This document shows positions 10,866 to 21,461 of a DNA stretch of 64,000 bases, piece after piece. A program made the position numbers and the translations under genes. The DNA is from Orychophragmus violaceus (taxonomy: Eukaryota; Streptophyta; Magnoliopsida; Brassicales; Brassicaceae), in assembly GCA_030180135.1 (NCBI GenBank), contig CM058232.1:61773330-61837329 (forward strand), read 5' to 3'. Numbering within the stretch: the stretch's first letter is position 1; the number at the start of each line of letters is the position of its first letter. The notes below the pieces were generated by a model. The model ran no database searches. It was not told the DNA's origin and saw only the letters and a program-made list of their open reading frames with translations.

Positions 10866-13800
10866 ATGTCAAGCACAACAACTCAAAACACTTTCTCGAT
10901 CCGGTCTGCCCTTGAGAAGGACAAACTGAACGGATCAAACTTCCTGAACTGGTCCAGGAACCTGAGACTTGTGCTCAGGCAGGAGAAGAAGGCTTATGTC
11001 CTTGAAAGAGCTCTCTCTCCTAGACCTGCGAATAATGCCGCACAAGCTGTGAAGAATGCTTGGGATACGCATTCTTCAGATGCTAATGACGTGATTTGCC
11101 TGATGTTGGCGACAATGGCTCCCGAACTGCAGATGCAGTGGGAAGGCCTGACTTGTCCCATGGAGCTGATGGCAAATCTGAAAGCGTTGTTTCAGGAGCA
11201 GGCTCGTACAGAGAGATTCCAAACTGTTAAGAATCTCTTGGACTGTAAAATGGCTAAGGATGCAGCAGTGAGTCCACATGTTCTGAAAATGATGGGTTAT
11301 CTCGATCATTTGACTAGGCTCGACTGTCCTATAAGCCAAGAGCTTGCTTGTGATATCGTTCTGCAGTCTCTTACTCCTGCATATGACCAGTTCATCTTGA
11401 ACTATAATATGCATGGGTTGATAAAGACTTTGCCTGAGCTACATGGTATGCTCAAGACTGCAGAACAGAATCTGAAGAAGACCAAGGAGTCGTCTGTACT
11501 CATGGTTCAGAAGGGCAAGGGTTTCAAGAAATCCGCTGCAGACAAGGGAAAGGGCAAGGTAGTCAGCAATGAAAAGGCCAAGCCCAAGCCCGTGTCTAAA
11601 GCTGGGCCTTCTGATATCTGCCACTTTTGCAAAGAGGCAGGGCATTACCGCAGGGACTGTAAGAAATACCAGGAAAGTCTGAAGAAGAAGAAGTCCTTGG
11701 AGACTAAATCTTCAGGTATTTTTGTTATTGAAGTAAATACTACTACTTCTGATAATACCACTTGGGTATTAGATACTGGATGTGGGGCTCATATTTGTAC
11801 TAATATGCAGGCGCTCAGCAACAGTAGAAGGTTGAAGCAAGGGCAAGTAGAGTTGCGGGTTGGCAATGGAGCGAAGGTTCCAGCACTGGCCGTTGGCACT
11901 TACTTGTTGTCTTTACCTTCTGGATTGATTTTAGAACTTGAGAATTGTTATTTTGTACCTGCTATAAGCAGAAATATCATTTCAGTTTCATTGTTGGATT
12001 TGCAAGGATTTGATTTTTCTATTAAGAATAAATTGTGTTCCTTTAATCTCAATGATATGTTCTATGGCTGTGCCCCTCTTATAAATGGGCTGTACATGCT
12101 GGATCAATCTGCTCCAGTATATAACATAAATACAAAACGGTTCAAATCTAACGAAGAAAATGAAACGTTTCTCTGGCATTGTCGTTTGGGGCACATTAGT
12201 GAGAAACGCGTCAAGAGGCTCCATTCAAATGGACTCTTGGGCTCATTTGACTTTGAGTCTTGTGAGCAATGCGAATCTTGCCTAATGGGCAAAATGACAC
12301 GGGCTCCTTTCAATAAACCCACAGAAAGGGCCAGTGAACTATTGGGCCTGATACATACTGACGTGTGTGGCCCAATGTCCACAAGTGCTAGAGGAAACTT
12401 TCAGTACTTCATTACATTCACTGATGATTTCAGTAGATATGGATATGTCTACTTGATGAAACATAAGTCGGAAACCTTTGAAAAGTTCAAAGAATTCCAG
12501 AATGAAGTACAGAACCAGCTTGGTAAAAGTATTAAGGCTCTTCGGTCGGACCGAGGAGGAGAATACTTGAGCCAGGAATTTCGTGATCATCTGAGTGAGT
12601 GTGGGATTATCTCCCAACTCACACCTCCTGGAACACCTCAGTGGAATGGTGTGTCTGAGAGAAGGAATCGGACATTGTTAGATATGGTCCGATCCATGAT
12701 GAGTCACACAGACCTTCCTATATCCCTTTGGGGATATGCTTTGCTCACCGCAACGTTCACACTGAACAGAGTGCCATCAAAGGCAGTAGCAAAGACACCA
12801 TATGAGATATGGACTGGAAAAGCTCCAGCAATGTCTTTTCTCAGAATTTGGGGTTGTGAAGCCTATGTCAAAAGATTAATCTCAGACAAGCTTACACCAA
12901 AATCTGACAAATGCTACTTCATTGGTTATCCTAGGGATACCAAGGCTTATTACTTCTATCTGCGATCCGAGAACAAAATATTTGTTGCTCGGGATTGTAC
13001 TTTTCTTGAAAGGGAGTTTCTCTCTAGAAAAGATAGTGGGAGTAAGGTACAACTTGATGAAATTCAAGAAGGACAGGAACCTGTTCAACCTAATGAGGAT
13101 GAACAGCAGGATGAATTACATGAAGTTGTAATAGAACCTGAACCTGCAGTACCTGAAGTTCGAAGATCCGGAAGGATCCGTCAGGAACCTGATAGATACC
13201 AGGGATTCCTTGTGACTAATTGCCATGATCTTTTGATCATTGACGGTGATGAACCCTCGAACTTTGCAGAAGCCATGATGGGCCCTGACTCCTTAAAGTG
13301 GCGTGAAGCCACTGAATCCGAGATGGACTCCATGTCCACTAACCGAGTGTTTTCACTGGTTGATTTACCTGCTGGTGCAAAAGCCATCGAGTGTAAATGG
13401 ATCTTCAAGAAGAAGATTGACATGGATGGAAATGTCCAGATTTACAAGGCCAGGTTGGTGGCAAAAGGTTTCAAGCAAATTCATGGTATAGACTATGATG
13501 AAACCTATTCACCAGTGGCCATGATGAAATCAATTCGGATTCTCCTAGCAACTGCCGCTTATTATGACTATGAGATTTGGCAGATGGATGTGAAAACCGC
13601 CTTCCTGAATGGAATCTTGGAGGAGGATGTGTATATGACACAACCTGACGGTTACATTGATCCTAAAAATGCTGGGAAAGTATGCAAGCTCCACAAATCC
13701 ATTTATGGATTGAAGCAAGCATCGAGGAGTTGGAATCTTCGTTTTGATGAAGCAATAAAGAACTTTGACTTCATCAGAAACCAAGAGGAACAATGTGTGT

Positions 13801-14825
13801 ATAAGAAAACTAGTGGGAGCAAAGTGGCGTTTCTTATCTTATATGTCGATGACATATTGCTTCTTGGAAATGATATTCCAATGCTGAAGTCTGTTAAAGA
13901 CTGGCTGGGAAGTTGTTTTTCCATGAAGGAAATGGGTGAAGCCGCGTATGTTCTTGGAATCCGAATCTTTAGAGACAGATCTAAAAAGCTGATTGGACTT
14001 TGTCAAGATGCTTATATAGATAAAGTCCTGCATCGATTCGGAATGGATAAATCCAAGAAGGGGTTCACGCCAATGATACATGGTGCTACACTAAGCAAGG
14101 ATCAGTGTCCTAAAACACCTGATGAGCTTAAGCGCATGAGTAGGATTCCTTATGCTTCGGCTATAGGATCTATCATGTATGCCATGATCTGTACTCGTCC
14201 TGATGTTGCTTATGCACTAAGCATGACGAGTAGGTACCAGTCTAGTCCAGGTGAGAGTCACTGGATTGCCGTAAAGAATATCCTGAAGTATTTGAGAAAT
14301 ACTAAGGATAAGTTCTTGGTTTACGGAGGAAGTGAAGTGCTTGAAATCAGTGGATTCACGGATGCAAGTTTTCAGACAGATAAAGATGATTTCCGGTCAC
14401 AGTCTGGTTACATCTTCTGTCTGAATGGCGGTGCAGTAAGTTGGAAGAGTTCCAAGCAGAGCACCGTGGCAGATTCCACAACTGAAGCTGAATACATCGC
14501 TGCTTCGGAAGCTGCGAAGGAAGGAGTTTGGATAAGGAACTTCTTGATTGAACTCGGTGTATTCCCAAATGCCACTGAGCCTCTAGCACTGTATTGTGAC
14601 AACAATGGTGCAATTGCTCAAGCCAAGGAACCGAGACATCATCAGAAATCCAAACACATTATGAGAAGGTATCACCTGATTCGTGATATAGTGAATAGAG
14701 GTGAAGTGATGGTCAGCAGAGTTCCCACTGATGAGAACGTGGCTGACCCGTTGACAAAGCCACTCCCGAGACCTAAGCACGAGTTGCATACTGCTGCTGT
14801 AGGAATTAGAGATATTCATATGTAA
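10866..14825 (+). CDS. Ty1/copia gag-pol polyprotein, intact
   Basis: A 1319-residue polyprotein without stops or frameshifts that carries out the copia replication cycle in cytoplasmic particles and the nucleus. Domains in order: gag (about 1-245); a CCHC zinc knuckle at 252-265 (CHFCKEAGHYRRDC); an aspartic protease with DTG at 303-305; integrase with an HHCC finger (starting LWHCRLGH) and core motifs HTDVCGP, FTDDFSRYGY and WNGVSERRNRT; then reverse transcriptase with the YVDD active site at 993-996; and RNase H (FTDASF, STTEAEY, YCDNNGA). Integrase before RT is the copia order. All catalytic residues I can check are present, so it may be autonomous. The ATG gives the longest frame and leads directly into a typical copia gag start (KLNGSNFLNW). 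Clade within copia not assigned. Confidence 0.96.
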   Translation: MSSTTTQNTFSIRSALEKDKLNGSNFLNWSRNLRLVLRQEKKAYVLERALSPRPANNAAQAVKNAWDTHSSDANDVICLMLATMAPELQMQWEGLTCPMELMANLKALFQEQARTERFQTVKNLLDCKMAKDAAVSPHVLKMMGYLDHLTRLDCPISQELACDIVLQSLTPAYDQFILNYNMHGLIKTLPELHGMLKTAEQNLKKTKESSVLMVQKGKGFKKSAADKGKGKVVSNEKAKPKPVSKAGPSDICHFCKEAGHYRRDCKKYQESLKKKKSLETKSSGIFVIEVNTTTSDNTTWVLDTGCGAHICTNMQALSNSRRLKQGQVELRVGNGAKVPALAVGTYLLSLPSGLILELENCYFVPAISRNIISVSLLDLQGFDFSIKNKLCSFNLNDMFYGCAPLINGLYMLDQSAPVYNINTKRFKSNEENETFLWHCRLGHISEKRVKRLHSNGLLGSFDFESCEQCESCLMGKMTRAPFNKPTERASELLGLIHTDVCGPMSTSARGNFQYFITFTDDFSRYGYVYLMKHKSETFEKFKEFQNEVQNQLGKSIKALRSDRGGEYLSQEFRDHLSECGIISQLTPPGTPQWNGVSERRNRTLLDMVRSMMSHTDLPISLWGYALLTATFTLNRVPSKAVAKTPYEIWTGKAPAMSFLRIWGCEAYVKRLISDKLTPKSDKCYFIGYPRDTKAYYFYLRSENKIFVARDCTFLEREFLSRKDSGSKVQLDEIQEGQEPVQPNEDEQQDELHEVVIEPEPAVPEVRRSGRIRQEPDRYQGFLVTNCHDLLIIDGDEPSNFAEAMMGPDSLKWREATESEMDSMSTNRVFSLVDLPAGAKAIECKWIFKKKIDMDGNVQIYKARLVAKGFKQIHGIDYDETYSPVAMMKSIRILLATAAYYDYEIWQMDVKTAFLNGILEEDVYMTQPDGYIDPKNAGKVCKLHKSIYGLKQASRSWNLRFDEAIKNFDFIRNQEEQCVYKKTSGSKVAFLILYVDDILLLGNDIPMLKSVKDWLGSCFSMKEMGEAAYVLGIRIFRDRSKKLIGLCQDAYIDKVLHRFGMDKSKKGFTPMIHGATLSKDQCPKTPDELKRMSRIPYASAIGSIMYAMICTRPDVAYALSMTSRYQSSPGESHWIAVKNILKYLRNTKDKFLVYGGSEVLEISGFTDASFQTDKDDFRSQSGYIFCLNGGAVSWKSSKQSTVADSTTEAEYIAASEAAKEGVWIRNFLIELGVFPNATEPLALYCDNNGAIAQAKEPRHHQKSKHIMRRYHLIRDIVNRGEVMVSRVPTDENVADPLTKPLPRPKHELHTAAVGIRDIHM

Positions 14826-15691
14826 TCTCTTTTTGAGTGGGAGTTGTGAGGGCTTTATTTTAGTTATTTTGATTGGTTCATGTAAACATTTTAAATGTTA
14901 ATGAAATTTTTTTTCTGGATTATTTTTTTTAACTGTGATATAAAATAATCGTTCCAAAATGATTCATGTCATTATATATGGGTCATCGAAGTACATGAGT
15001 AGACTTGATCCTGAAACCCCATATTTAACGAAGTGACATAAATCATAGTGTCCATAGTCGAAGGTTGTTGAATTGGAACACCAACAACCACTTGAGACTA
15101 GATTGTGTTGAGACTTATGACCAAGTTTCGAGGGGTCATAGATGCGTGGCATCAAAGTCGACACATAGGTATATGTAGGGGACATATGACCGGACATGGC
15201 CCGCTGATGAGAACTCTACAAGATATTAATATCTGTGTCATAAGAGGTTCTCATATACGACTATAGAGTATAGTCCTTAGACCTGAGTTCGCATGCATGT
15301 GGCTGCACATGGAGTAATACGCTTTGATCATTGTCTAACGCTGTTTCGTAACTGGGAGCTATACGGACCTTGGTTGGGTGTATTATGAATTGTGTAGTTC
15401 ATAGTGATGGAACAAGATGGGATTTGTCCCTGCCGTTTAACGGAGGTAATATCTCTAGGCCAATCGGAGATTTGATAGCTGGTAAGAGAATGGCCATTCC
15501 CAAACGGACTTGCCCAAGTCGTTTGCATTGTCAGTATCAAATCTGGTCCGATAAACATGGTCTGGCTATATAAGGATGACACACATCTTGCCTTATGCCA
15601 GATCGAGATATTAAGACAAAAGGACTAGGGAATGTAGGATTCTAGTACAATCGGGAGATTGTTGGGAATGTCCTGTGTAGGATTCCGGTAC
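14826..15691 (+). other. Copia 3' non-coding region
   Basis: About 0.87 kb between the gag-pol stop and the polypurine tract, with no ORF of interest. Its end holds a 43 bp tandem duplication (from 15633 and from 15676) that includes a second copy of the polypurine tract and LTR start. Confidence 0.8.
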
Positions 15692-15702
15692 AAGTGGGAG
15701 AT
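15692..15702 (+). other. Copia polypurine tract
   Basis: AAGTGGGAGAT directly precedes the 3' LTR, as expected for the plus-strand primer. A diverged copy (AATCGGGAGAT) followed by an LTR-like TGTTGGGAATGTCCTG lies 43 bp upstream. Confidence 0.85.
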
Positions 15703-16382
15703 TGTTGGGAATGTCCTGAAATCTACCGTACTATCTCTAGAAAGTATGATAAGTGTCGAGATCAGACATAAGTCATAAATACTGGGTGATCATGATGACT
15801 TGCTAGAGTCCGCTCATGATCTATAAGTTTAGGACTTATTACCAGTATTGTATGATCCCGAAGGGTCACACACCATAGCTAACGGGAAAGTTAAATGGAA
15901 TTAATACGGTAAGATGCAATGGCATTTACTGTATTGGATCAGAGAATTGGGCCAGACAAAATACAGGCTTTTGTCTGATTTGTGTCTTGGGCCCAAATAA
16001 CAAATGAGCCATTAGTCATTAGACTTGGGCCCATTAGAGAGTTAATTAGGAGGAAGAAATCGAAACCCTAAGCCAGTGCTTGCGATTTTTCTCCCTGTGG
16101 CCGCGAGTCTCTCTCTCTCTCTCTAACTCTCTCTTTCTGATCTGATCCATCTCTTTGGTCTAGCAGCCGTCCCTTGCTTGTAAGAGTGTGGATACTCAAG
16201 GAGGAATAGGTGATTCATCTGTTCTAGACTGATCTTGTCATTACCATCAATCCGCTGTGCAATCAATAGGTAATGTTACAGGTTTGGTTTTATGATTCGT
16301 TTTGCAAGAACCTAGATCTATTAAGATTATGTGTTAGGTTGTAATACGAGAATTAAACCTTGATAAACACAATAATCCTTCA
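15703..16382 (+). repeat. 3' LTR of copia
   Basis: 680 bp, nearly identical to the 5' LTR. It ends CCTTCA and is followed by CATGA, the right copy of the target duplication. Confidence 0.97.
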
Positions 16383-16387
16383 CATGA

Positions 16388-18201
16388 AACCGGGAATGAC
16401 TCCAGAGGAAGAGATAAGATCACATAAGCTCATACGAAGGAGCGAGAACTTTCATGAATTACCCACTTTCTTTGGATCCAAAAAATGGAAGAAGGAATAG
16501 GTAAAAGGGTGAAACACATTAGATCCAAGAAGGGAGGAAGAAAGACTTAAGGCTCAAATGTGGAATCTCAAGAACAAGAAGGAATACAAATGGAGATGAA
16601 GAACATCCTAACTCGACAGAGCGGAGACATCTCTATAGATATCTCAGAACTAGCACAAGAGAAGTACATAAAACTTTTAGAATCCCTGAAACAAGAGGGG
16701 TGAAACTTGGAAAGAAGGGGTGAAGCTTGGAGAGGAAGGGCACAAAACTAGAATCATCTCCAGAGGAAAACTGCGGAAAGGAAACTAGGAGATGCATGAC
16801 TCATTTGGACAACAAGGAAGGAATGCAACTACATCAATCCAATATGAAGGCTTGAGAAATGAAACCTCGACTTATGGAAACTGCAGAACAGGAAATGACT
16901 AACATCTCAAAATAAACAAGAAAGGAACTGGTTCTACTCCAGTAAGGAACAAAGAAATCGGCTAACCATGCAGGCCTTGAGATCACCTCAGGTTCGGGTA
17001 TCGACCTATCATTGTACTTCTCTCATATACCTCAGATTCACTGACAGGTCTTCCTACCTCTCCGTACAAGAATCCTAAGATCGGGTTTTGGCACACCAAA
17101 GATACTCTTTCACTCCAACAAACGGAAATAAATAATAATACCAGGTAAAGTCCACAGGTTTTCTGATACCCTCCAAGGCATTCTGAATACCTCACATGCA
17201 TCCACCCTTATACACTCCCAATTTCTCGGTTGCGGGTCGGGCCGAGGGGTCGCATAAGTCTTCTTCTATCTATTCTACTTTTGAAAAGAACTTAGAAACA
17301 AAGCTTTGGAGAGGGCGGGACGCGATACTAGAAATAGCTCCAGAAGAAGAATTTGGGAGGAAGAAGTAAAAACACTTAGAGAGATTATATGAAGAACTTA
17401 GGAAGAATCCATAACTTTTTCCCATTAGACGGCTCTTTCGGGAACCAAGAAACAAATATGAGGGATGATAAGGAGCATGAACGTAATAGTCCAAGTAAGA
17501 AGCGCATCAAGAATGAAGTTCCACTTGCAGAATCTTCAGAATAAAGAAAGAATGAGAGCACCGGAAAGGAAAGGAAATACGAGACGGGAAACGAGTTCAG
17601 AACAAGAACTACATAAAGAAAGATAGAAACTTAGAATCAGGAACCACATGAGATATCTTCTTCGATTCACCTAGGAAACTCCACTCGATATGCTTCTTGA
17701 ACTCTCCGGTGAACACCAGCACTTACATGTCGCCTTACCACACCTGGTTAGACGAACACTCCGAATAAACAACAGTCTCACCATACACCTCATTTGCGTC
17801 TACTACCATAAAGGCGCAACATACACCTAAATAACATACTCCTAAACATACATCTCAACACACACCTTGATGGCTTACACCTAAACATACATCTCAAAAT
17901 ACACCTTAATGGCATACATCCCGACATACATTTCGACATACATCTTAACAGCATTCACTACCACAAAGGTCTAAGGGCACCGACCTTAACATACAAGGAG
18001 GATCTAACTAATATAGAACCATATTGAATAAGTCACATACTGCTCTAGTTGGTGGTTTGAAAAAACTTTCAAAACGCTTTATTGGGTACCACTAAACTTT
18101 CGCAAACACTTTTAGAAAACAAAAATAAGGTTTTCGAAAACGGCAGAAGCTGATCCTTCATGGCAGGAATGAGGGATCTTAACCCATGATTTGATACCAA
18201 C
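16388..18201. other. Internal region of old element, right part
   Basis: Continuation of the interrupted element. No frame resembles a retrotransposon protein. A loosely repeated motif (ACATACACCT / ACATACATCT, about 20 bp spacing) runs over 17815-17960. The right edge holds the primer site next to the LTR. Confidence 0.6.
18184..18200 (-). other. Primer binding site of old element
   Basis: On the - strand, next to the LTR, the sequence reads TTGGTATCAAATCATGG. Its first part (TGGTATCA) matches the initiator-Met primer site and the rest is imperfect. It fixes the 5' end of the element on the right side. Confidence 0.6.
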
Positions 18202-20068
18202 TGTAACACCCATCTCCTGTCAAGACGGAACAACAACGTGTTAGGACATCCGTCTAGGCCAAAAAGGCTAATCAGGATGTCCTCCCATGGTCCCAAGAGT
18301 CTTGAGCACGCTTCCTTCAGTACAAATCCACCAACTCAACCAGTATTGTATACTATCCCTGAAAATGGGGGAAGGAGAGGGATGAGTAAGTTAGATTACC
18401 CAATGAGAACGATTTAGACCAACCTAAAACATATGATCATTATATAAGTTAACACTAAGACAAGAATTAAACGACTGAAGCAATATATAATACATAGATG
18501 CAGCTCAATTAATGATGAAGGACTAATCCGACATTCCTTTGCTACATGATGTTCCGACACCACTTCACCGGTATTTCACCCTCGGTACGTGATGCTCCAA
18601 AACCATGTCTCGACACTTTTTAACCCCCCTGTGTCATGCGTTAGGATACCACAGCCCACATAACATGGCCATTGGCACTCATCGTCTCACGGTCCTGACA
18701 AACAATATGTAAGGTCATTACGTGATGCACTTTAGAGAATATCAGCAGGCCACACACCATGTCACCACATTGTACGACCCCCTGTGCCATGCGTTAGGGA
18801 ATACAACATACCACATGACGCGGCCGTCTGCACGTCACCTCATATCTTGCAATTAACATCCTATCTAATCTCACATGCCATATAAACTTCTCATATAACA
18901 ACTCAATCAACTTCCGATAACTCAATTCCACATTCATAAGTGATTCCTAACAACGTCAAGTCTTAAGTTAATTATCGATTCTAACAACCTAACTTCAAAC
19001 AAGCGAGTTCAAGAAGCAGTTACAATTCGATTTAGATTCTTGATTTAGTTTTATATATCATTTCAGATTCGGAGATAAAGAGATAGTTATAGATAATGGT
19101 TGTACGATTATACTTAGGATCTTACTTACTGTTAGTATGTATGTATCTTCTAAGTCCATAAGCTTTTCACTTCGATATACACAACAACCACAGAACCAAT
19201 TTAATCATAATCCTAAAATTACAAAGTGTAACAACATGCATGACATGAATTAGAACAAACCGCCTCACCTTTGCCACATTAACTATGACAATGAACAGGA
19301 AATAAATCCGGAATTGGACTACAATACGAGATCGCGGAAGAAACACATATCTCTTTATTCTCTAGAGCTCCAGATTGGTTCTACTTCAACTGAGAGCTAC
19401 ATATATGTGTCTAGGAAGTCCCTGAAAATATTCGGGTCAAGCGAAATTCGTTTTCCCAATCAAAACACAGCCATAGCTAGAATAACTACAAATTCGACAT
19501 GAACATACACATTTTAGAAAACGGATCATAACTTTTGACTTGTACATCCTAATTGAGCAATTCCGTGTCCATGGAAAGAGGATACTGAGATCTTTCAAAT
19601 GAAAAATTACCAGTTCCGGGGATTCTTACTCTTCTCCGGGAATTGTCCGACAAGGTGATGGTTGTAATAGACCCAATCTTAGTTCTGCACTCGAAAGGGT
19701 GAAAGATGAAATAAACATGATTATATATCCAATCTGCCACCAAGGTGGATCAAATCGTGAAAGGAGAAGAAGAAAGGTTATGGATTCACTGAACCCGAAT
19801 GAAGAATCAGAGTAAACAAAGGAGGCGTAAGAGGATGGTGGACGGCGGTGGAGATCTCCGGAGACGGTGCTCTCCGGCGATGGCTGTCTTCGGGGACGAT
19901 CAGACAGAATTTCGCTGCTCTCTCTTCTGTTGCCTCTTATGTAGGTGGCTACCTCCTTTTATAAGAGGAGAAGAGGGATACTTTAGATTTAAGGATAGGT
20001 TTGGGTTCAAAGGGATTTAGGAAGAGAATATTTGATGAGTTTGGGTTTATGGATTTGAGGGTGTGACA
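18202..20068 (-). repeat. 5' LTR of the old element
   Basis: About 1867 bp, starting TGTAACACCC and ending GGTGTGACA on the + strand. Two related blocks around GTTAGG...GGGCCGTC lie within it at about 18640 and 18790, an internal imperfect duplication. The sequence after the LTR is ATAGT; the matching copy on the other side was lost with the truncated LTR. Confidence 0.8.
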
Positions 20069-20533
20069 ATAGTTCTATTTTATGTTCTCAGCACCCAAAT
20101 TCAAATTAGAGTTCTCATATGTTTATATTGCTCACATTTCCATGACTTATTCCGTATCAATGGTTAGATAAAGAGGAAAATATATAGAAAGTAAAACCAA
20201 TGTTAGTAATTAAGTTGATCATATAAAAAGATCCTTATAGATTGTGTACATACTCGAAACCTAAGTTTAAAACCAATCATAAAACAGTGGATTGTTTCCT
20301 CCTCCTAGTGAAAGACAACGGGTTGTCATCTTACAAAACAACTCCATATATTTCTGCCACTTATTTCCTCTTAGGTATTGAGGTATTTATATACTGGATG
20401 TGTAAAATTACTATTGAATTGTTTGGGAGAAATTATATGTGTACAATAAAAAAATAAACACAAATGATGGTTGCGGTTTGTAGGTACAATGTAAGTAGCT
20501 CATATCACGGAAAACCGTAGATCATATTTGGTT
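20069..20533. other. Non-genic spacer
   Basis: AT-rich DNA between two LTR elements. Nothing recognisable was seen apart from CCAAC (20534-20538) at its right edge, the left target duplication of the Tat element. Confidence 0.6.
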
Positions 20534-20538
20534 CCAAC

Positions 20539-21077
20539 TGTAAGATCTTAGCTCGGTCTATCCAAAGATAGAAAGAGTTTTAGGGTTTCTTGAGGAATTC
20601 TTAAATGTGTTTTGTAATGAACTCGGCGGATGACAGTGAATTTAGGGGTTCGCTGGGTTTCAATGATGAAACTAAGCGGCGGAGAAAGATTTCTGAAGTC
20701 GGCAGAGAACTTGTACGATTAGGGTTTGTAAAAGTGCTCTGGAGACTCTTTGCTATAAGATTGTGTATTGAATAAAGCGTGTATACATCGACTGGTTTTT
20801 ACCCTTTTTTATAGGTTACAAAGTCGGTGTAGATATTTGGAAAACCTTAAAATAAAATTAGAATATTTCCTATTAAATCGGCGTGACTCTGTTCGAATAA
20901 ATCTTCTTACTCGGCGTTATCTTCACGCGAGCAGCTTTAATCCTGCCGCCTTGGTTTACCTATTTTTACGTGTTAACCTAGTGTCTCCTCTCCTTGGGCC
21001 GTGATGATCGATCTTTCCTCTTTAGGCCGACTTAAATTCCTGAATAGGCCATTTATGGGAGGGTGCTAATCCTGACA
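20539..21077 (-). repeat. 3' LTR of Tat element
   Basis: 539 bp, beginning TGTAAGATCTTAGC and ending CCTGACA on the + strand. It is clearly related to 31989-32555 but diverged, and it lacks that LTR's ~35 bp internal duplication around GGGCCGTGATGAT. Confidence 0.92.
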
Positions 21078-21461
21078 CCAACAATAAGCCAGTGCGGCGA
21101 TTATAATTCATTTGGATCAGCGGTACGAGGAGAATACTAGGCTTTGGTTTAGGAAGTAATTTAGGATGGCCGGTTTAGGAAGCTAGATTCCGGTTGAACC
21201 ACCCTATATGTGCGGGAAACGAAACGTATTCTAGGTTGAATCATTATGTCTTCTCGGGAACTATACCCATTTCCGCTATATATACTTCGACTTCACTCCT
21301 CACTATTCATTTCTGCTCGATCGAAAATGTACTTTTCTTTTGCTCTCCACCGTCTTTTATTTTCTGATTTCTCTTCCGACGTTGCTCCGTCGTAGCTCGT
21401 TAGGATCTTTAGATTTAAACCTGTTGTTCTTCCTTGATTCTTCTCTGTTATTCGTCAATCA

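Larger units (their letters stand above)
8660..16382 (+). mobile_element. Complete young Ty1/copia retrotransposon
   Basis: A 7723 bp element with all expected parts: LTRs 8660-9337 and 15703-16382, both TG...CA; identical 5 bp flanking duplications CATGA at 8655-8659 and 16383-16387; a tRNA-iMet primer site; one uninterrupted gag-pol frame; and a polypurine tract. By eye the LTRs differ by only three substitutions and one CT unit, so insertion was recent. With the commonly used plant rate of about 7e-9 per site per year this suggests roughly 0.3 million years, an inference and not a measurement. It sits inside the internal region of an older LTR element. Confidence 0.97.
6806..20068 (-). mobile_element. 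Old non-coding LTR retrotransposon hosting a copia
   Basis: Two related long LTRs (6806-8247 and 18202-20068) flank a region that, once the copia insertion is discounted, is only about 2.2 kb long and has no credible ORF. Orientation is - because the primer-site-like sequence lies just inside the right LTR and the purine-rich tract just inside the left one. LTR ends are TGTAACACCC and GTGTGACA on the + strand. Size and lack of coding sequence fit a LARD-like non-autonomous element. The TGTAACACCC edge and TGGTATCA primer site are shared in style with the gag-only element at 35953-41139, which suggests related helpers. The outer 438 bp of the left LTR is missing, so no target duplication could be matched. 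Confidence 0.8.
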
